A stretch of 64,000 nt of DNA from CAWHHZ01 sp963829355. Its GTDB lineage: Bacteria > Acidobacteriota > Thermoanaerobaculia > Gp7-AA8 > JAHWKK01. Shown in pieces: positions 24,570-33,814 of this stretch (position 1 is its first letter; every line of letters starts with the position of its first letter). The DNA is taken from NCBI GenBank assembly GCA_963829355.1, contig CAWHHZ010000009.1, positions 186,001 to 250,000 on the forward strand. Direction: 5' to 3'. The notes under the pieces are model-generated. The model saw only the letters and a program-made list of their open reading frames with translations, did no database searches and was not told the origin of the DNA. Made by a program: the position numbers and the translations under genes.

Positions 24570-25274
24570 ATGAACCTGCTCCTTCTGAGCGACGACGACA
24601 TGATGGACGAGACGCGCGCCCGGGTGACTGGCCGGCGTCTCGCTCATCTCCGGGAGGTTCTGGACGTCGAAGAAGGTGGGACGCTGCGGGCCGGCAGAAT
24701 CGGCGGAAAGATGGGGACCGGAACGATCCTCCAGCTCGACCCGGAGAGTGCGACGCTGCAACTCGATCTGACGGAGGATCCGCCACCTCCCCACTCTGTC
24801 GAGTTGATGCTCGCCCTTCCGCGCCCGAAGGTTCTGTCGCGGGTTCTCTCGACGATCACGGTCATGGGTGTCAAGTCGATCATCCTCTTCGACTGCTGGC
24901 GGGTGGAGAAGAGCTTCTGGTCGAGTCCCCGGCTCGCGGACGATCGCGTCATGGCTGCGCTCATCGAAGGGCTCGAGCAGGCGCGTGACACGATCGTGCC
25001 GACTGTCCGGCTCGTGCGACGCTTCCGCCCGTTCGTCGAGGACGAGCTCCCATCTCTCCTGAACGCTAGACGCGCAATCCTCGCCCATCCCGGCGCGAGA
25101 CCGATCCCGGCGCTCGATCCGGGCGGTGTCGTCGCGGCAATCGGTCCAGAGGGGGGCTTCATCCCGAATGAAGTGTCGATGCTGGAGCGCGTGGGATTCG
25201 AGACGTTCAGTCTCGGTCCGAGAATTCTGCACGTCGAAGCGGCGGTACCGGCGCTTCTGGCGAAGCTCGGGTGA
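24570..25274 (+). CDS. rsmE: 16S rRNA (uracil-1498-N3)-methyltransferase
   Basis: 234 residues. An N-terminal PUA-like part (GRRLAHLREVLDVEEGGTLRAG) precedes a SPOUT knot with the diagnostic AIGPEGGFIPNEV and LGPRILHVEAAVPALLAKLG, which form the SAM-binding loop. The enzyme methylates U1498 in the decoding region of 16S rRNA. The usual 'LRTETA' is LHVEAA here, a small departure. It is followed 16 bases later by the VanX-like gene. Confidence 0.93.
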   Translation: MNLLLLSDDDMMDETRARVTGRRLAHLREVLDVEEGGTLRAGRIGGKMGTGTILQLDPESATLQLDLTEDPPPPHSVELMLALPRPKVLSRVLSTITVMGVKSIILFDCWRVEKSFWSSPRLADDRVMAALIEGLEQARDTIVPTVRLVRRFRPFVEDELPSLLNARRAILAHPGARPIPALDPGGVVAAIGPEGGFIPNEVSMLERVGFETFSLGPRILHVEAAVPALLAKLG

Positions 25275-25290
25275 CGGTACTATCTTCACC

Positions 25291-25995
25291 ATGAACAGAC
25301 GTCTTTCCCTTCCCCTCTCTCTGCTCTTCGTGGCGCTCGCCTGTGCAAGCTCCATCACGATTCCGCGCAATCAGTACGGACTCGAGGTCGTCGAATCGTA
25401 CGACCTCTACGAGGAGATCGTCCGCCATGCTCCGGAGCACCGGCTCGTCGATCTTCGCTCCGCGATTCCGGGGGCATCGTTCGATATCCGGTACGCGACC
25501 GAGCACAATTTCATGAAACGCGTGCTCTATCCGGTCGACGAGGCGTGGCTGCGGGCGCCGGCGGCCGCAGCGCTGGCAGATATTCAGCGCGAGCTGGCGG
25601 CAGAGGGTATCGGTCTGAAGATCTTCGACGCCTACCGCCCGTACCGGGTGACCGAGATGATGTGGGAGCCGTACAAGGATCCGGACTACGTGGCCGATCC
25701 GGCGAGGGGCTCACGCCACAACCGCGGCGCCGCGGTCGATCTCACCCTGGTCGATCTGAAAACGGGCGAGGAGCTCGAGATGCCGACAGGTTACGATGCT
25801 TTCACACCACTCGCTCATCACGATTACATGGACTTGCCGGAAGCCGCGCTGCGAAACCGTCAGATCCTCCGATCGGTGATGGAACGCCACGGCTTCGAAG
25901 CCCTCCCCTCCGAATGGTGGCATTACGACTTCCGGGGGTGGGAGAAGTTTGCCCTCATGAACATTGGACTCGACGAGCTGACAGAGGAACGCTGA
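25291..25995 (+). CDS. exported D-Ala-D-Ala dipeptidase (VanX/DdpX family)
   Basis: 234 residues from ATG 25291; the frame is open further upstream, but that lies inside rsmE. A hydrophobic leader ends in LFVALACASS, which resembles a lipoprotein cleavage site, so the protein may be anchored in the periplasm. Zinc ligands of the M15D family are visible in SRHNRGAAVDLTL and EWWHYDF, with the substrate-binding IFDAYRPYRVTEMMW before them. The enzyme splits D-alanyl-D-alanine from peptidoglycan turnover. It is not evidence of vancomycin resistance by itself, as vanH and vanA are absent. Confidence 0.9.
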   Translation: MNRRLSLPLSLLFVALACASSITIPRNQYGLEVVESYDLYEEIVRHAPEHRLVDLRSAIPGASFDIRYATEHNFMKRVLYPVDEAWLRAPAAAALADIQRELAAEGIGLKIFDAYRPYRVTEMMWEPYKDPDYVADPARGSRHNRGAAVDLTLVDLKTGEELEMPTGYDAFTPLAHHDYMDLPEAALRNRQILRSVMERHGFEALPSEWWHYDFRGWEKFALMNIGLDELTEER

Positions 25996-26551
25996 CGGAA
26001 CGCGTCCGGCGCACCGCGGATCGTCGATGGTGCGAGAGTCAACCCCCTCTCCCACCTGGGAGAGGGCTGGGGTGAGGGCGCCGGCACGAGCGGTGATGTC
26101 TGGTTCCGATCAGGGGAGCCGAACGTCACTGAGTACGAAACTCGCGAGCTGCCTCGCATGCCCACCCACCCGCCCGCTCGGCATGACGATTCTCGGTCGC
26201 ACCCTTGACTCAACGCCATTAGGCCCTCTCCCCGACCCTCTCCCAGGGGGGAGAGGAAGACTTATCGCGCCGCAACATCTGAATCATCACTTGCTCAGTT
26301 TTCGCTCTCCAACCCCCGCCCGCAATTCCCCGGCGAGGGCTGGAAGCTCTCACGACGCCGGTGATCCCGGGCCGGGATACACAAGCGTTCGATCGCTGGT
26401 CCGGAACGAAATTTGGTCCCCTTCCATAAATTGCCCCCGAATTTACACCCCTCGAGGGCGAAAAAAGGCTATCCTGCTGGCACTTTCCCGGGCGACGGTC
26501 CGCTCGGCGTGCGTGCTGACAAAGCGCGCACGGTTCTCACCAGGAGGATTC
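25996..26551. other. 556-bp intergenic region with short repeats before the TonB receptor
   Basis: No convincing gene. It contains two CCCTCTCCC/GGGAGAGGG hairpin repeats (about 26042-26076 and 26223-26255) and the reverse copy of the 50-bp repeat (26172-26221). The last 150 bases are AT-richer around 26420-26475 and presumably carry the promoter of the receptor gene; AGGAGGA stands three bases before its ATG. Confidence 0.7.
26172..26221 (-). repeat. 50-bp dispersed repeat (second copy, reverse orientation)
   Basis: The reverse complement matches 10561-10610 at 49 of 50 positions. The match ends abruptly on both sides: the flanks differ, being GC-rich array DNA in the first locus and CCCTCTCCC repeat DNA here. 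Confidence 0.85.
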
Positions 26552-27620
26552 ATGTCAGGTTCACCCCTTTTCAGGTTCACTCGAGTACCACTTCTATTGT
26601 TGTCCATCGCCGTCCTGCTCGTCCCGGCGGCTTATGCACAGGTCACCACCGGCAACATCACCGGAACCGTCACGGCGGCAGACGGAAGCGCGCTCCCCGG
26701 CGTGACCGTGGATGCCATCCATCTTCCGACTGGCACGCTCTACACGGCGTACAGCGGTCCGAACGGACGCTTCACCATTCCGAACGTCCGTGTCGGTGGA
26801 CCTTACAGCGTGATCATTTCGCTCGAGGGCTTCCGGCCCTTCGAGACCCAGACAGTGACCGTGCCACTCGGTGGCGCGGCCAACGTCGACGCGGTGCTCA
26901 CCCTCGCCACCGTTTCCGAGGCGATCACCGTTACCGCTGACGCAGACCTGATCAATCCGAACCGCGCCGGTGCGGTCTCCACGGTTTCGACCGAAGAGAT
27001 CGAAACTCTGCCGACGCTCAACCGGACCCTTCAGGACTTCGCCCGCACGAATCCCTATGTCAACGTCGACCCGCAGGACTTCTCGGCAACGCGCATGACA
27101 GTCGCGGGAAAGAACAACCGCTACAACAGCATCCAGATCGACGGTGCGGTCAACAACGACCTGTTCGGTCTTGCCGATACCGGCACACCGGGCGGCCAGG
27201 CGGACGCACTTGCGATCTCGCTCGATGCGATCCAGGAAATCCAGGTTGCCGTTTCTCCCTACGATGTGCGCCAGGGTGGATTCACCGGCGGCGGCGTCAA
27301 CGCCATCACCCGGTCGGGAACCAACAAGTACTCCGGTTCAGTGTTCTACTCGTTGCGCGACCCGTCGTACGTCGGTGACGGCCCGAACGACAATCCGATC
27401 GACGAGTTCAGCGCCGAGCAGTTCGGAGGCCGTTTCGGAGGCCCGATTCTCCGCGACAAACTCTTCTTCTTCCTCAACGGCGAGCGCAGTCAGCGCGATG
27501 AGAATGACGACTATACCTATCAGGACTTCAAGAGCCCGGCAGACGTTGAAACCGTCCGCAACTTCCTGATGGACCAGTTCGGCTACGATCCCGGAACACT
27601 CGGCTCCCTCACCCGTGGCA
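26552..27620 (+). CDS. TonB-dependent receptor, N-terminal part (signal peptide, CarboxypepD_reg-like, plug)
   Basis: The ATG at 26552 follows AGGAGGA. A signal peptide ends at AYA|QVTTG. A carboxypeptidase-regulatory-like beta-sandwich (GNITGTVTAADGSALPGVTV ... VNAITRSGTNKYSG region onward) leads into the plug domain (RMTVAGKNNRYNSIQIDGA, QEIQVAVSPYDVRQGGFTGG). This Oar-like arrangement is typical of large receptors in Acidobacteriota and Myxococcota, used for uptake of polymers or siderophores, or for outer-membrane assembly. The frame shifts by one base near 27615, and the barrel continues in the next entry. Confidence 0.85.
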
Positions 27621-29651
27621 AGCCTGAGCGAGAACCTCTTCGGTCGCCTCGACTGGAACATCAACCAGTCGAATCAGTTCACGATCCGTCACAACTACGT
27701 CGACGCATCGAGAGACGTCATCGCGGATCGCTTCTCCTCACGCTTCCGATTCCCGAACGCGACGTACTTCTTCGCGGATGAAACGAACCAGACGGTCGCT
27801 CAGCTCAACAGCGTCATCTCGTCGACCATGTTCAACGAGGCACGCGTGAACTTCACGACGATCCGTGACCGGCGCGCATCTCCCGGAACGTTCCCCGGAA
27901 TCGAGATCGGTGGAACGGGTCCCCGTAACGCCGACATCATTGCAGGCGCCGAGCAGTTCTCGACGGCCAACTCACTCGATCAGGACATCCTCGAGTTCAC
28001 CGACGATGTGACGCTCGTGAAGGGTGCCCACACGATCACGGTCGGAACTCATAACGAGTTCTTCGAGTTCAACAACGTCTTCATGCCGAGTGCGTTCGGA
28101 CATTACTACTTCCGCACACTCGAAGACTTCCTCGCGCTCGATCCTTCCCAGTACTTCTACACGTACGCAGAAGGAGGGATCAATCCCTCGAAGTTCCAGG
28201 TCAATCAGCTCGGCGTCTACGCGAGCGACCTGTGGGCGATCACGCCGAACATCACCATCACCGGCGGACTCCGCGCCGATATGTACCAGTACAAGGATTC
28301 ACCGAAGTACAATCCGATCGTCGAACAGGCCGTTGGCTATAAGACTTCAGATACTCCGGACGAAGATCCGATCATCTCGCCCCGCCTCGGATTCAACTGG
28401 CAGGTCGCACCGGAGCAGCAGGTCCGCGGCGGCATCGGAGTCTTCTCCGGTCGCACACCGTTCGTCTGGGTTTCAAATGCATATGGCGGCACGGGCATCG
28501 GACAGATCTCGCTCTCGTGCATTGAGCCCTCCTGCACTCCGACATTCGTCGCCGACCCGAACAACCAGCCGACGAGCTTCCCGGCTGGCGGTGGATCGTT
28601 CGAGACGGCCATCACTGATCCCGACTTCCAGGCGCCTCGCCTGTGGCGTGCGACGCTCGGCTACGACGCCGTGCTTCCCTGGAACGTAAAGGGTACGGTC
28701 GAAGTGCTCTACTCGAAGACGATCGAGGACGTGTACTACCAGAACGTCAACTACGTCGAGAGCGGCAACGTCAGCCCGATCGATGGTCGTCCGATCTACA
28801 CGCGTCGCAGCACGGCGCTCAGCAACGCCCTTCTGCTGACCAACACCAGCAAGGGCGATCAGTTGATGGAGTCGCTCCAGCTCAACAAGAACTTCGGACA
28901 GCTCTTCACGGTGGGCGCTTCCTACACACATCAGGAAGCCAACTCCGCCTTCGACGGCGGCTCCTCCACGGCGAGCTCCAACTGGCGCTTCCATCACACC
29001 AGCGGCAACATCTATGAGCCGGAGCTCTCCCGCTCCGCCTACGAGACCGAGAATCGGCTCAATCTTTCCGGTACCGTCAATTTCGAGACCGGACTCTTCT
29101 CTCACTCTGTGGGCATCTACTACAACGCGCAGTCCGGCCGGCCGTACTCGCTTCTTTTCGGCACCGACATCAACGGTGACGGACAGAGCTCGAACGATCT
29201 GATCTACATCCCGGGCAGCGCCGACGAAGTCATCATCCAGAACTCCTCCCGTCAGGTCGTTCCGTACTCGGTATTCGCAGACTACCTGCGCGGCGCCGGT
29301 CTCGACCCGAACGCGGGTCGCGCGATGGAACGCTACGAGGCGACCGAGCCGTGGACCCGTCAGCTCGACCTGCACTACGAGCTCGGACTGCCGCAGTTCA
29401 GTGGTTTCAGCACGATGCTGACGGCCGACGTCGTCAACATGCTCGCCATGATCGACAAGGACTACGGCAAGGTCGAGTACGTTTCGAACCAGAACTTCTC
29501 GCCGATCACGTACGCCGGGCTCGATCCTGAGACCGGAAAGCCGATCTACCGCGAGCGGTTCAACGGAGCCCTCGAACCGGGAAGCCAGTACTCTCTGGCC
29601 ACCGACCGGTCCCGCTGGCAGGCACGTCTCGGAGTACGCGTCACGTTCTGA
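27615..29651 (+). CDS. TonB-dependent receptor, beta-barrel part (same gene, other frame)
   Basis: 678 residues continue the barrel from SLSENLFGRLDWNINQSNQF to the C-terminal strand ending RWQARLGVRVTF, whose terminal Phe is the usual BAM-recognition signal of outer-membrane barrels. Alternating aromatic strands such as NITITGGLRADMYQYKD are seen throughout. Joined with the previous entry the full protein is about 1030 residues. A strong terminator follows. A single shift in an otherwise clean 3.1-kb gene is probably a sequence error. Confidence 0.88.
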   Translation: MASLSENLFGRLDWNINQSNQFTIRHNYVDASRDVIADRFSSRFRFPNATYFFADETNQTVAQLNSVISSTMFNEARVNFTTIRDRRASPGTFPGIEIGGTGPRNADIIAGAEQFSTANSLDQDILEFTDDVTLVKGAHTITVGTHNEFFEFNNVFMPSAFGHYYFRTLEDFLALDPSQYFYTYAEGGINPSKFQVNQLGVYASDLWAITPNITITGGLRADMYQYKDSPKYNPIVEQAVGYKTSDTPDEDPIISPRLGFNWQVAPEQQVRGGIGVFSGRTPFVWVSNAYGGTGIGQISLSCIEPSCTPTFVADPNNQPTSFPAGGGSFETAITDPDFQAPRLWRATLGYDAVLPWNVKGTVEVLYSKTIEDVYYQNVNYVESGNVSPIDGRPIYTRRSTALSNALLLTNTSKGDQLMESLQLNKNFGQLFTVGASYTHQEANSAFDGGSSTASSNWRFHHTSGNIYEPELSRSAYETENRLNLSGTVNFETGLFSHSVGIYYNAQSGRPYSLLFGTDINGDGQSSNDLIYIPGSADEVIIQNSSRQVVPYSVFADYLRGAGLDPNAGRAMERYEATEPWTRQLDLHYELGLPQFSGFSTMLTADVVNMLAMIDKDYGKVEYVSNQNFSPITYAGLDPETGKPIYRERFNGALEPGSQYSLATDRSRWQARLGVRVTF

Positions 29652-29675
29652 TCCACGCTCCATCGATTCACAGGA

Positions 29676-29704
29676 GGCCACCCGGAAACGGGTGGCCTTT
29701 TTTT
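29676..29704 (+). terminator. rho-independent terminator after the TonB receptor
   Basis: Perfect stem GGCCACCCG/CGGGTGGCC with a GAAA loop, followed by seven T residues. Confidence 0.92.
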
Positions 29705-29831
29705 GCCGTCATTCACCTATAGTTGAACTCGAGTGGTTGACCCGACGTCAGCGGAAGGATGTAATTTTCCGGCTCCCGTTCCTGGTTCTGCACCACGTTT
29801 GGACGTGCCGATGAACAGAAGGAGTAACAGC

Positions 29832-30566
29832 ATGGACGAGCTCGATCTGTCGATCGTGATTCCGGTCCTGAACGAGGCGGAGAACGTGACGACCCTCTGT
29901 CGCGAGATTCGGGACGCCCTCGAGGGACGTCTGCGGTACGAGATCATCTTTGTCGATGATGCGAGCACCGACGATACGGCAGCAAACGTCCGCGCTTGTA
30001 TGGCCGCTGGCGAGGTGAGACTGTTGCGCCATGCCAGGACCTCGGGACAGAGTACGGCGGTCCGAACCGGAGTCCGCGCCGCCCGCGCGCCCTGGATCGC
30101 GACGCTCGACGGAGACTGTCAGAATGATCCTGCCGATCTCATGAACCTCTACGAAGCTGCGACACGTGATGGCTCCGGCGCAGGGCTGGTCATCGGAAAC
30201 CGTGCGCAGCGAAAAGACACGATCGTCAAACGGATATCATCCCGCGTGGCCAATTCGATCCGCAGCACAATGCTCGGCGACAACTGTCCCGATTCGGGCT
30301 GCGGAATCAAGGTATTCGACAGGCAGACATATCTCGACCTGCCGTTTTTCGATCACATGCACCGTTTCCTGCCGGCACTCTTCGGCACGACCGGTCATCG
30401 GGTAGAGTCACTGCGGGTCCGTCACCGGCCCCGACTTCACGGAATCTCGAAATACGGAGTCTGGAACCGCCTCTGGGTCGGAATCGTCGACCTGCTGGGA
30501 GTGATGTGGCTGCGACAGCGCGCGAAGACTGATCTCGCGGTCACCGAGGAGGAGAGCAAACAGTGA
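29832..30566 (+). CDS. GT2 glycosyltransferase, polyprenyl-phosphate sugar synthase type
   Basis: 244 residues from the ATG at 29832, preceded by AAGGAG; earlier in-frame starts lack a site. GT-A motifs: LSIVIPVLNEAENV, IIFVDDASTDDT, and the catalytic LDGDCQNDPADL, with a C-terminal segment ending in a possible amphipathic helix. This resembles ArnC/DPM1-like enzymes that put a sugar on undecaprenyl or dolichyl phosphate at the inner face of the membrane. It overlaps the LAB_N gene by four bases (GTGA), and an ArnT-type transferase follows, so the three probably decorate a surface glycolipid. Confidence 0.88.
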   Translation: MDELDLSIVIPVLNEAENVTTLCREIRDALEGRLRYEIIFVDDASTDDTAANVRACMAAGEVRLLRHARTSGQSTAVRTGVRAARAPWIATLDGDCQNDPADLMNLYEAATRDGSGAGLVIGNRAQRKDTIVKRISSRVANSIRSTMLGDNCPDSGCGIKVFDRQTYLDLPFFDHMHRFLPALFGTTGHRVESLRVRHRPRLHGISKYGVWNRLWVGIVDLLGVMWLRQRAKTDLAVTEEESKQ

Positions 30567-30838
30567 GTGGCAAGACGATCTGGCTCATCATCGGCTTTTT
30601 GGGGCAAGCCCTTTTTTCTGCCCGTTTCATCATTCAGTGGCTCGCCAGTGAGAAGGAGCGGAAGAGCGTCGTACCGCTCGCCTTCTGGTACTTCAGCCTC
30701 TTCGGCGGCGTCGTTCTTCTCGCCTACGCGATCCATCGCAGGGATCCGGTGTTCATTCTCGGACAGGCGTTCGGTGCCATCATCTACGTGAGAAATCTCT
30801 ACTTCATCTACGCCGAGCGCCGCACGACAGCGACATGA
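30563..30838 (+). CDS. LAB_N-domain membrane protein
   Basis: 91 residues, three membrane spans. The sequence FLGQALFSARFIIQWLASEKERKSVVPLAFWYFSL is the lipid-A-disaccharide-synthase N-terminal (LAB_N) domain, here as a free-standing protein without the LpxB enzyme. It resembles the small multidrug-resistance/ArnE-F fold and is often found between a lipid-linked sugar synthase and an ArnT-like transferase, so it may flip or present the lipid-sugar. Start GTG overlaps the upstream stop; its own stop overlaps the next ATG. Confidence 0.88.
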   Translation: MSGKTIWLIIGFLGQALFSARFIIQWLASEKERKSVVPLAFWYFSLFGGVVLLAYAIHRRDPVFILGQAFGAIIYVRNLYFIYAERRTTAT

Positions 30839-32553
30839 AGACAGACCCGGAAATTCGCGACGGCGAAGGGCCGAGCAGGCGTCAGATCGGACTCTTCTTC
30901 GCTGCCGCATTCATTTTTATCGCGGCAGGGATCGGGATGCGGGACCCGTGGCCCGCGGATGAGCCGCGGTTCGCACTGATCGCGCGCGACATGGTCGAGA
31001 CCGGCGACTGGCTCTTCCCCCGGGTGGGAGGAGAGCTTTATCAGGACAAGCCGCCCCTGTTTTTCTGGTCGATTGCAACGGCTCTGACTCTCACGGGCTC
31101 GCTCCGCATCGCGTTTCTTCTCCCGTCACTCCTCTCTGCCATGGGCGTTCTGTGGCTCGTCTACGACCTCGGTGCGAGATGGTGGGACCGGCGCACCGGG
31201 TTGCTCGCTTCAGCGACGCTTCTGGCAACCATACAGTTCGTCGTGCAGGCGAAACGGGCACAGATCGACATGATGCTCTGCTTCCTCGCGACGCTCGCCG
31301 TCTACGGGCTCGCACGTCATCTCCGGAATGGTCCGAGCTGGGGGTGGTACTTCACGGCATTCGCTGCGATGGGGGCCGGCGTGATCACAAAGGGTGTCGG
31401 CTTCCTCCCCGTCTTCATGCTGATTCCCTTTGGCTATGCCGTACGTAAATCGTGGCCAGCGGTCACGCGATCGGGGAGCTGGCGTTGGGCGATCGGTCCA
31501 GTTCTGATGCTGGTCGTCATCGGTGCCTGGCTCGTCCCGATGCTTCTCACCGTGTCGTCCAGCGGCAATCCGGCACTCGAGGCCTACCGGGACGAGATTC
31601 TCCTGAAGCAGACGGCAGGGCGTTACGCAAATCCGTGGCACCACATCAAGCCGTTCTGGTACTTCATCATCGAGGTCATCCCGGCATTGTGGCTCCCGCT
31701 CTCCATCGCGCTGCCCTGGCTCGCTCCGCGCTGGTGGAAAGCGATCAAGGAGCGGGATCTGCGGATTCTACTCCTCGTCGGATGGTCGCTCCTGGTGTTG
31801 CTCTTCTTCTCGGCCAGCCCCGGCAAACGGGGCGTCTACATTCTGATCATGCTGCCTTCAGTCGCGCTCGCCGCCGGTCCGTATATCAGTGAACTGTGGA
31901 GCCGGAAGGGAATCCATCGCACCGCCTTCATCATCACCCTCGTGCTCACGACCGTGCTCCTGGCGGCCGCGATCGTGAACATCGTCGCTCCACCCGAGGA
32001 GGCCATCGATCAGAGTCGAGAGCTCGGAATCAACCTGACGGTCCCCCTTCTGATGTTCGCGGCGGGAGGAGTGATCGGACTCGGCATCTTCCGGGTGCGC
32101 CGAGGTATGGCGGGGCTGGTCACGGCATTCGCCATCATCTGGCTCGTCGTATCAGTCTGGCTCAGTCCCGCAATCAACGGATCCCGATCTGGCCAGCAGC
32201 TCATGGCGAACGTCGAGAGAGCAATCGAGCCGGGCACTGAGCTCGGTCTCGTGAGATGGAAAGAGCAGTTCCTCCTCTATCTCGACCGTCCGATCGTCCA
32301 CTTCGGGCACCGCCGCTTTGATGTCGAGGAGGAAGCGAAGGATGCGATCGTATGGCTCAGAGAGGATCGTGACCGCGTTCTGCTGGTCGACAGTCTCGCA
32401 CACGATGCCTGCTTCGACGGAGGAGCGGCGATCGACGAGGGACATGGAACGATGTGGTATCTCGTCGACAGGAACGAGGTGCTGCCTCAGTGCATCAAGG
32501 GCGGCACGATCGCCAGTTGGGACTATCCGGCGAGCGAGCGTCGCCGCGAGTAA
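30835..32553 (+). CDS. ArnT-like GT83 membrane glycosyltransferase
   Basis: 572 residues, about 11-12 membrane spans. The first periplasmic loop has the GT-C catalytic acidic pattern in DPWPADEPRFALIARDMVETGDWLFPRVGGELYQDKPPLFFW, which is close to ArnT/PMT enzymes. Such proteins take a sugar from undecaprenyl phosphate and transfer it to lipid A or a protein on the outer side of the inner membrane. It is last in the operon with the GT2 enzyme and LAB_N protein (ATGA overlap). The acceptor and sugar are unknown. Confidence 0.9.
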   Translation: MKTDPEIRDGEGPSRRQIGLFFAAAFIFIAAGIGMRDPWPADEPRFALIARDMVETGDWLFPRVGGELYQDKPPLFFWSIATALTLTGSLRIAFLLPSLLSAMGVLWLVYDLGARWWDRRTGLLASATLLATIQFVVQAKRAQIDMMLCFLATLAVYGLARHLRNGPSWGWYFTAFAAMGAGVITKGVGFLPVFMLIPFGYAVRKSWPAVTRSGSWRWAIGPVLMLVVIGAWLVPMLLTVSSSGNPALEAYRDEILLKQTAGRYANPWHHIKPFWYFIIEVIPALWLPLSIALPWLAPRWWKAIKERDLRILLLVGWSLLVLLFFSASPGKRGVYILIMLPSVALAAGPYISELWSRKGIHRTAFIITLVLTTVLLAAAIVNIVAPPEEAIDQSRELGINLTVPLLMFAAGGVIGLGIFRVRRGMAGLVTAFAIIWLVVSVWLSPAINGSRSGQQLMANVERAIEPGTELGLVRWKEQFLLYLDRPIVHFGHRRFDVEEEAKDAIVWLREDRDRVLLVDSLAHDACFDGGAAIDEGHGTMWYLVDRNEVLPQCIKGGTIASWDYPASERRRE

Positions 32554-32566
32554 TCGCTCCAACCTT

Positions 32567-32731
32567 TCCCCCTCTCGGCCGAGCCCGGCCGAGGTGAGGG
32601 GCCCACAATGTTGATCAATGCGAGCACCGGAAGTCGAATACAGCGATGTCTCGCGGGTCGTTCATCCCTTGGTGACTTGTGCGGGAATCGGCCCTCACCC
32701 TGCCCTCTCTCCAAGGGAGAGGGTTCTTCTG
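32567..32731. repeat. CCCTCTC-type hairpin repeats
   Basis: Two inverted stretches: CCCCTCTCGGCCGAG with GAGGTGAGGGG, and CCCTCACCCTGCCCTCTCTCC with GGGAGAGGG. They resemble the pair at 26042-26255. No gene is visible in the 190-base gap between the ArnT-like gene and the 184-bp element. Confidence 0.6.
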
Positions 32732-32747
32732 AAGCAAGTTCTCCGAA

Positions 32748-32931
32748 CTAGCCCGCATTTCTCACCAGATATCGTAGCGAGGCGGCGGAGAGTGGTGCGG
32801 ATGCAAGGCGCGCGAAGGTTCGGCCCCGCAGGCATAGTCGACACTATGTCGAGGAGCCGAATCGAGCGCAACGCAGCAGCCGCGCCGCTATCCGTCGCCG
32901 CAGTAGAAGGCTGGTGAGAAATGCGGGCTAG
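32748..32931 (+). mobile_element. 184-bp CTAG-ended inverted-repeat element, copy 1
   Basis: Left end CTAGCCCGCATTTCTCACCA, right end the exact complement (TGGTGAGAAATGCGGGCTAG). The interior holds CATAGTCGACACTATG and no coding frame. The copy at 59075-59258 has the same length, opposite orientation and nearly the same sequence. The last CTAG supplies the TAG stop of the leftward glycosyltransferase gene. It is probably a miniature element mobilised by a transposase encoded elsewhere. Confidence 0.82.
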
Positions 32932-33773
32932 CGGTCTTTTTCGCTCTGCTTCCACGGCAGCGTCCAGAGCTCGGTGCTCTCCTCGAACTCCGGGAGATCG
33001 ACCGGTTCACCGCGGCGCGCGCGCTCGTGATACTCCCACAGCTTCGCGTACTTGAGGAACGTGTAGTGCGCGTGCATGGCGCAGACGACGAGTCCACGGT
33101 AACCGTCGAGTACACCGAGGTTCAGGATCCAGTCTCTGATGAAGCGCCAGGTGGGACGGAACGTGAGGTCACTGAGCGTCGGGCGCGCTCCATCGCGGTA
33201 GAGCTGCGCGGCTCCCCACGTCGCGTAGCGGATCGTCTTCCTCGCCAGATGTTCGAAAGACCTCACATAATGGTGATCGAGCAGATGTCGCAGGCGGCCG
33301 ATCTCACCGTCGACGATCAGATCTGCATGAACGCGGCGATTCGGATAGCGCGCGTGATCGCGGTGAAAGAGCCGGATGACCGTGTCTCGCTGCAGCCCTG
33401 AGAACCGCACCCGCTTTCCGAGGATGAAGTTTCGACGGAGAATTCTGTATGCCCACAGCTCCGGCGACTCGAGTGTGTCGAGGATCTCATCGCGGAGAGC
33501 AGCAGTCACGCGTTCATCCGCATCGATGACCAGAACCCAATCGTGGGCGACTCGGGTCATTCCGTAGTTCTTCTGTGCTGCCGATCCGAGTGATTTCCTG
33601 CTCTCGACGATGACCCCGGGGAAGTCGCGCTCGATCAGTGCCACCGTTCCGTCGTCAGAGAAGGAATCGAGCAGATAAATCTCATCCGCCCAATCGACCG
33701 TGCGGAGGCAATCCGCAATCTGGTCGACTTCATTGAGCGTGTGAATGAGTACGGAGATTTTTTGTCTCGCCAT
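32928..33773 (-). CDS. GT2 glycosyltransferase, WaaE/KdtX-like
   Basis: 281 residues. ISVLIHTLNEVDQIADCLRTVDWADEIYLLDSFSDDGT is the characteristic start of the LPS core beta-1,4-glucosyltransferase (WaaE) group, and WVLVIDADERVTAALRDEIL carries the metal-binding DxD. Later helices (SFEHLARKTIRYATWGAAQL, RDWILNLGVLDGYRGLVV) fit that group. It likely adds a hexose to a surface lipid or core oligosaccharide at the cytoplasmic face. The stop codon is the TAG of the adjoining 184-bp element. Confidence 0.9.
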   Translation of the reverse strand: MARQKISVLIHTLNEVDQIADCLRTVDWADEIYLLDSFSDDGTVALIERDFPGVIVESRKSLGSAAQKNYGMTRVAHDWVLVIDADERVTAALRDEILDTLESPELWAYRILRRNFILGKRVRFSGLQRDTVIRLFHRDHARYPNRRVHADLIVDGEIGRLRHLLDHHYVRSFEHLARKTIRYATWGAAQLYRDGARPTLSDLTFRPTWRFIRDWILNLGVLDGYRGLVVCAMHAHYTFLKYAKLWEYHERARRGEPVDLPEFEESTELWTLPWKQSEKDR

Positions 33774-33814
33774 CAGGGAGGATCAACCAGGACTTCAGGG
33801 ACTACGGAGGGGTG

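Noticed and set aside
25291..25995. Vancomycin-resistance gene vanX
   Set aside because: The VanX-like dipeptidase has no vanH/vanA or vanRS neighbours and carries a leader peptide; a turnover role is likelier.
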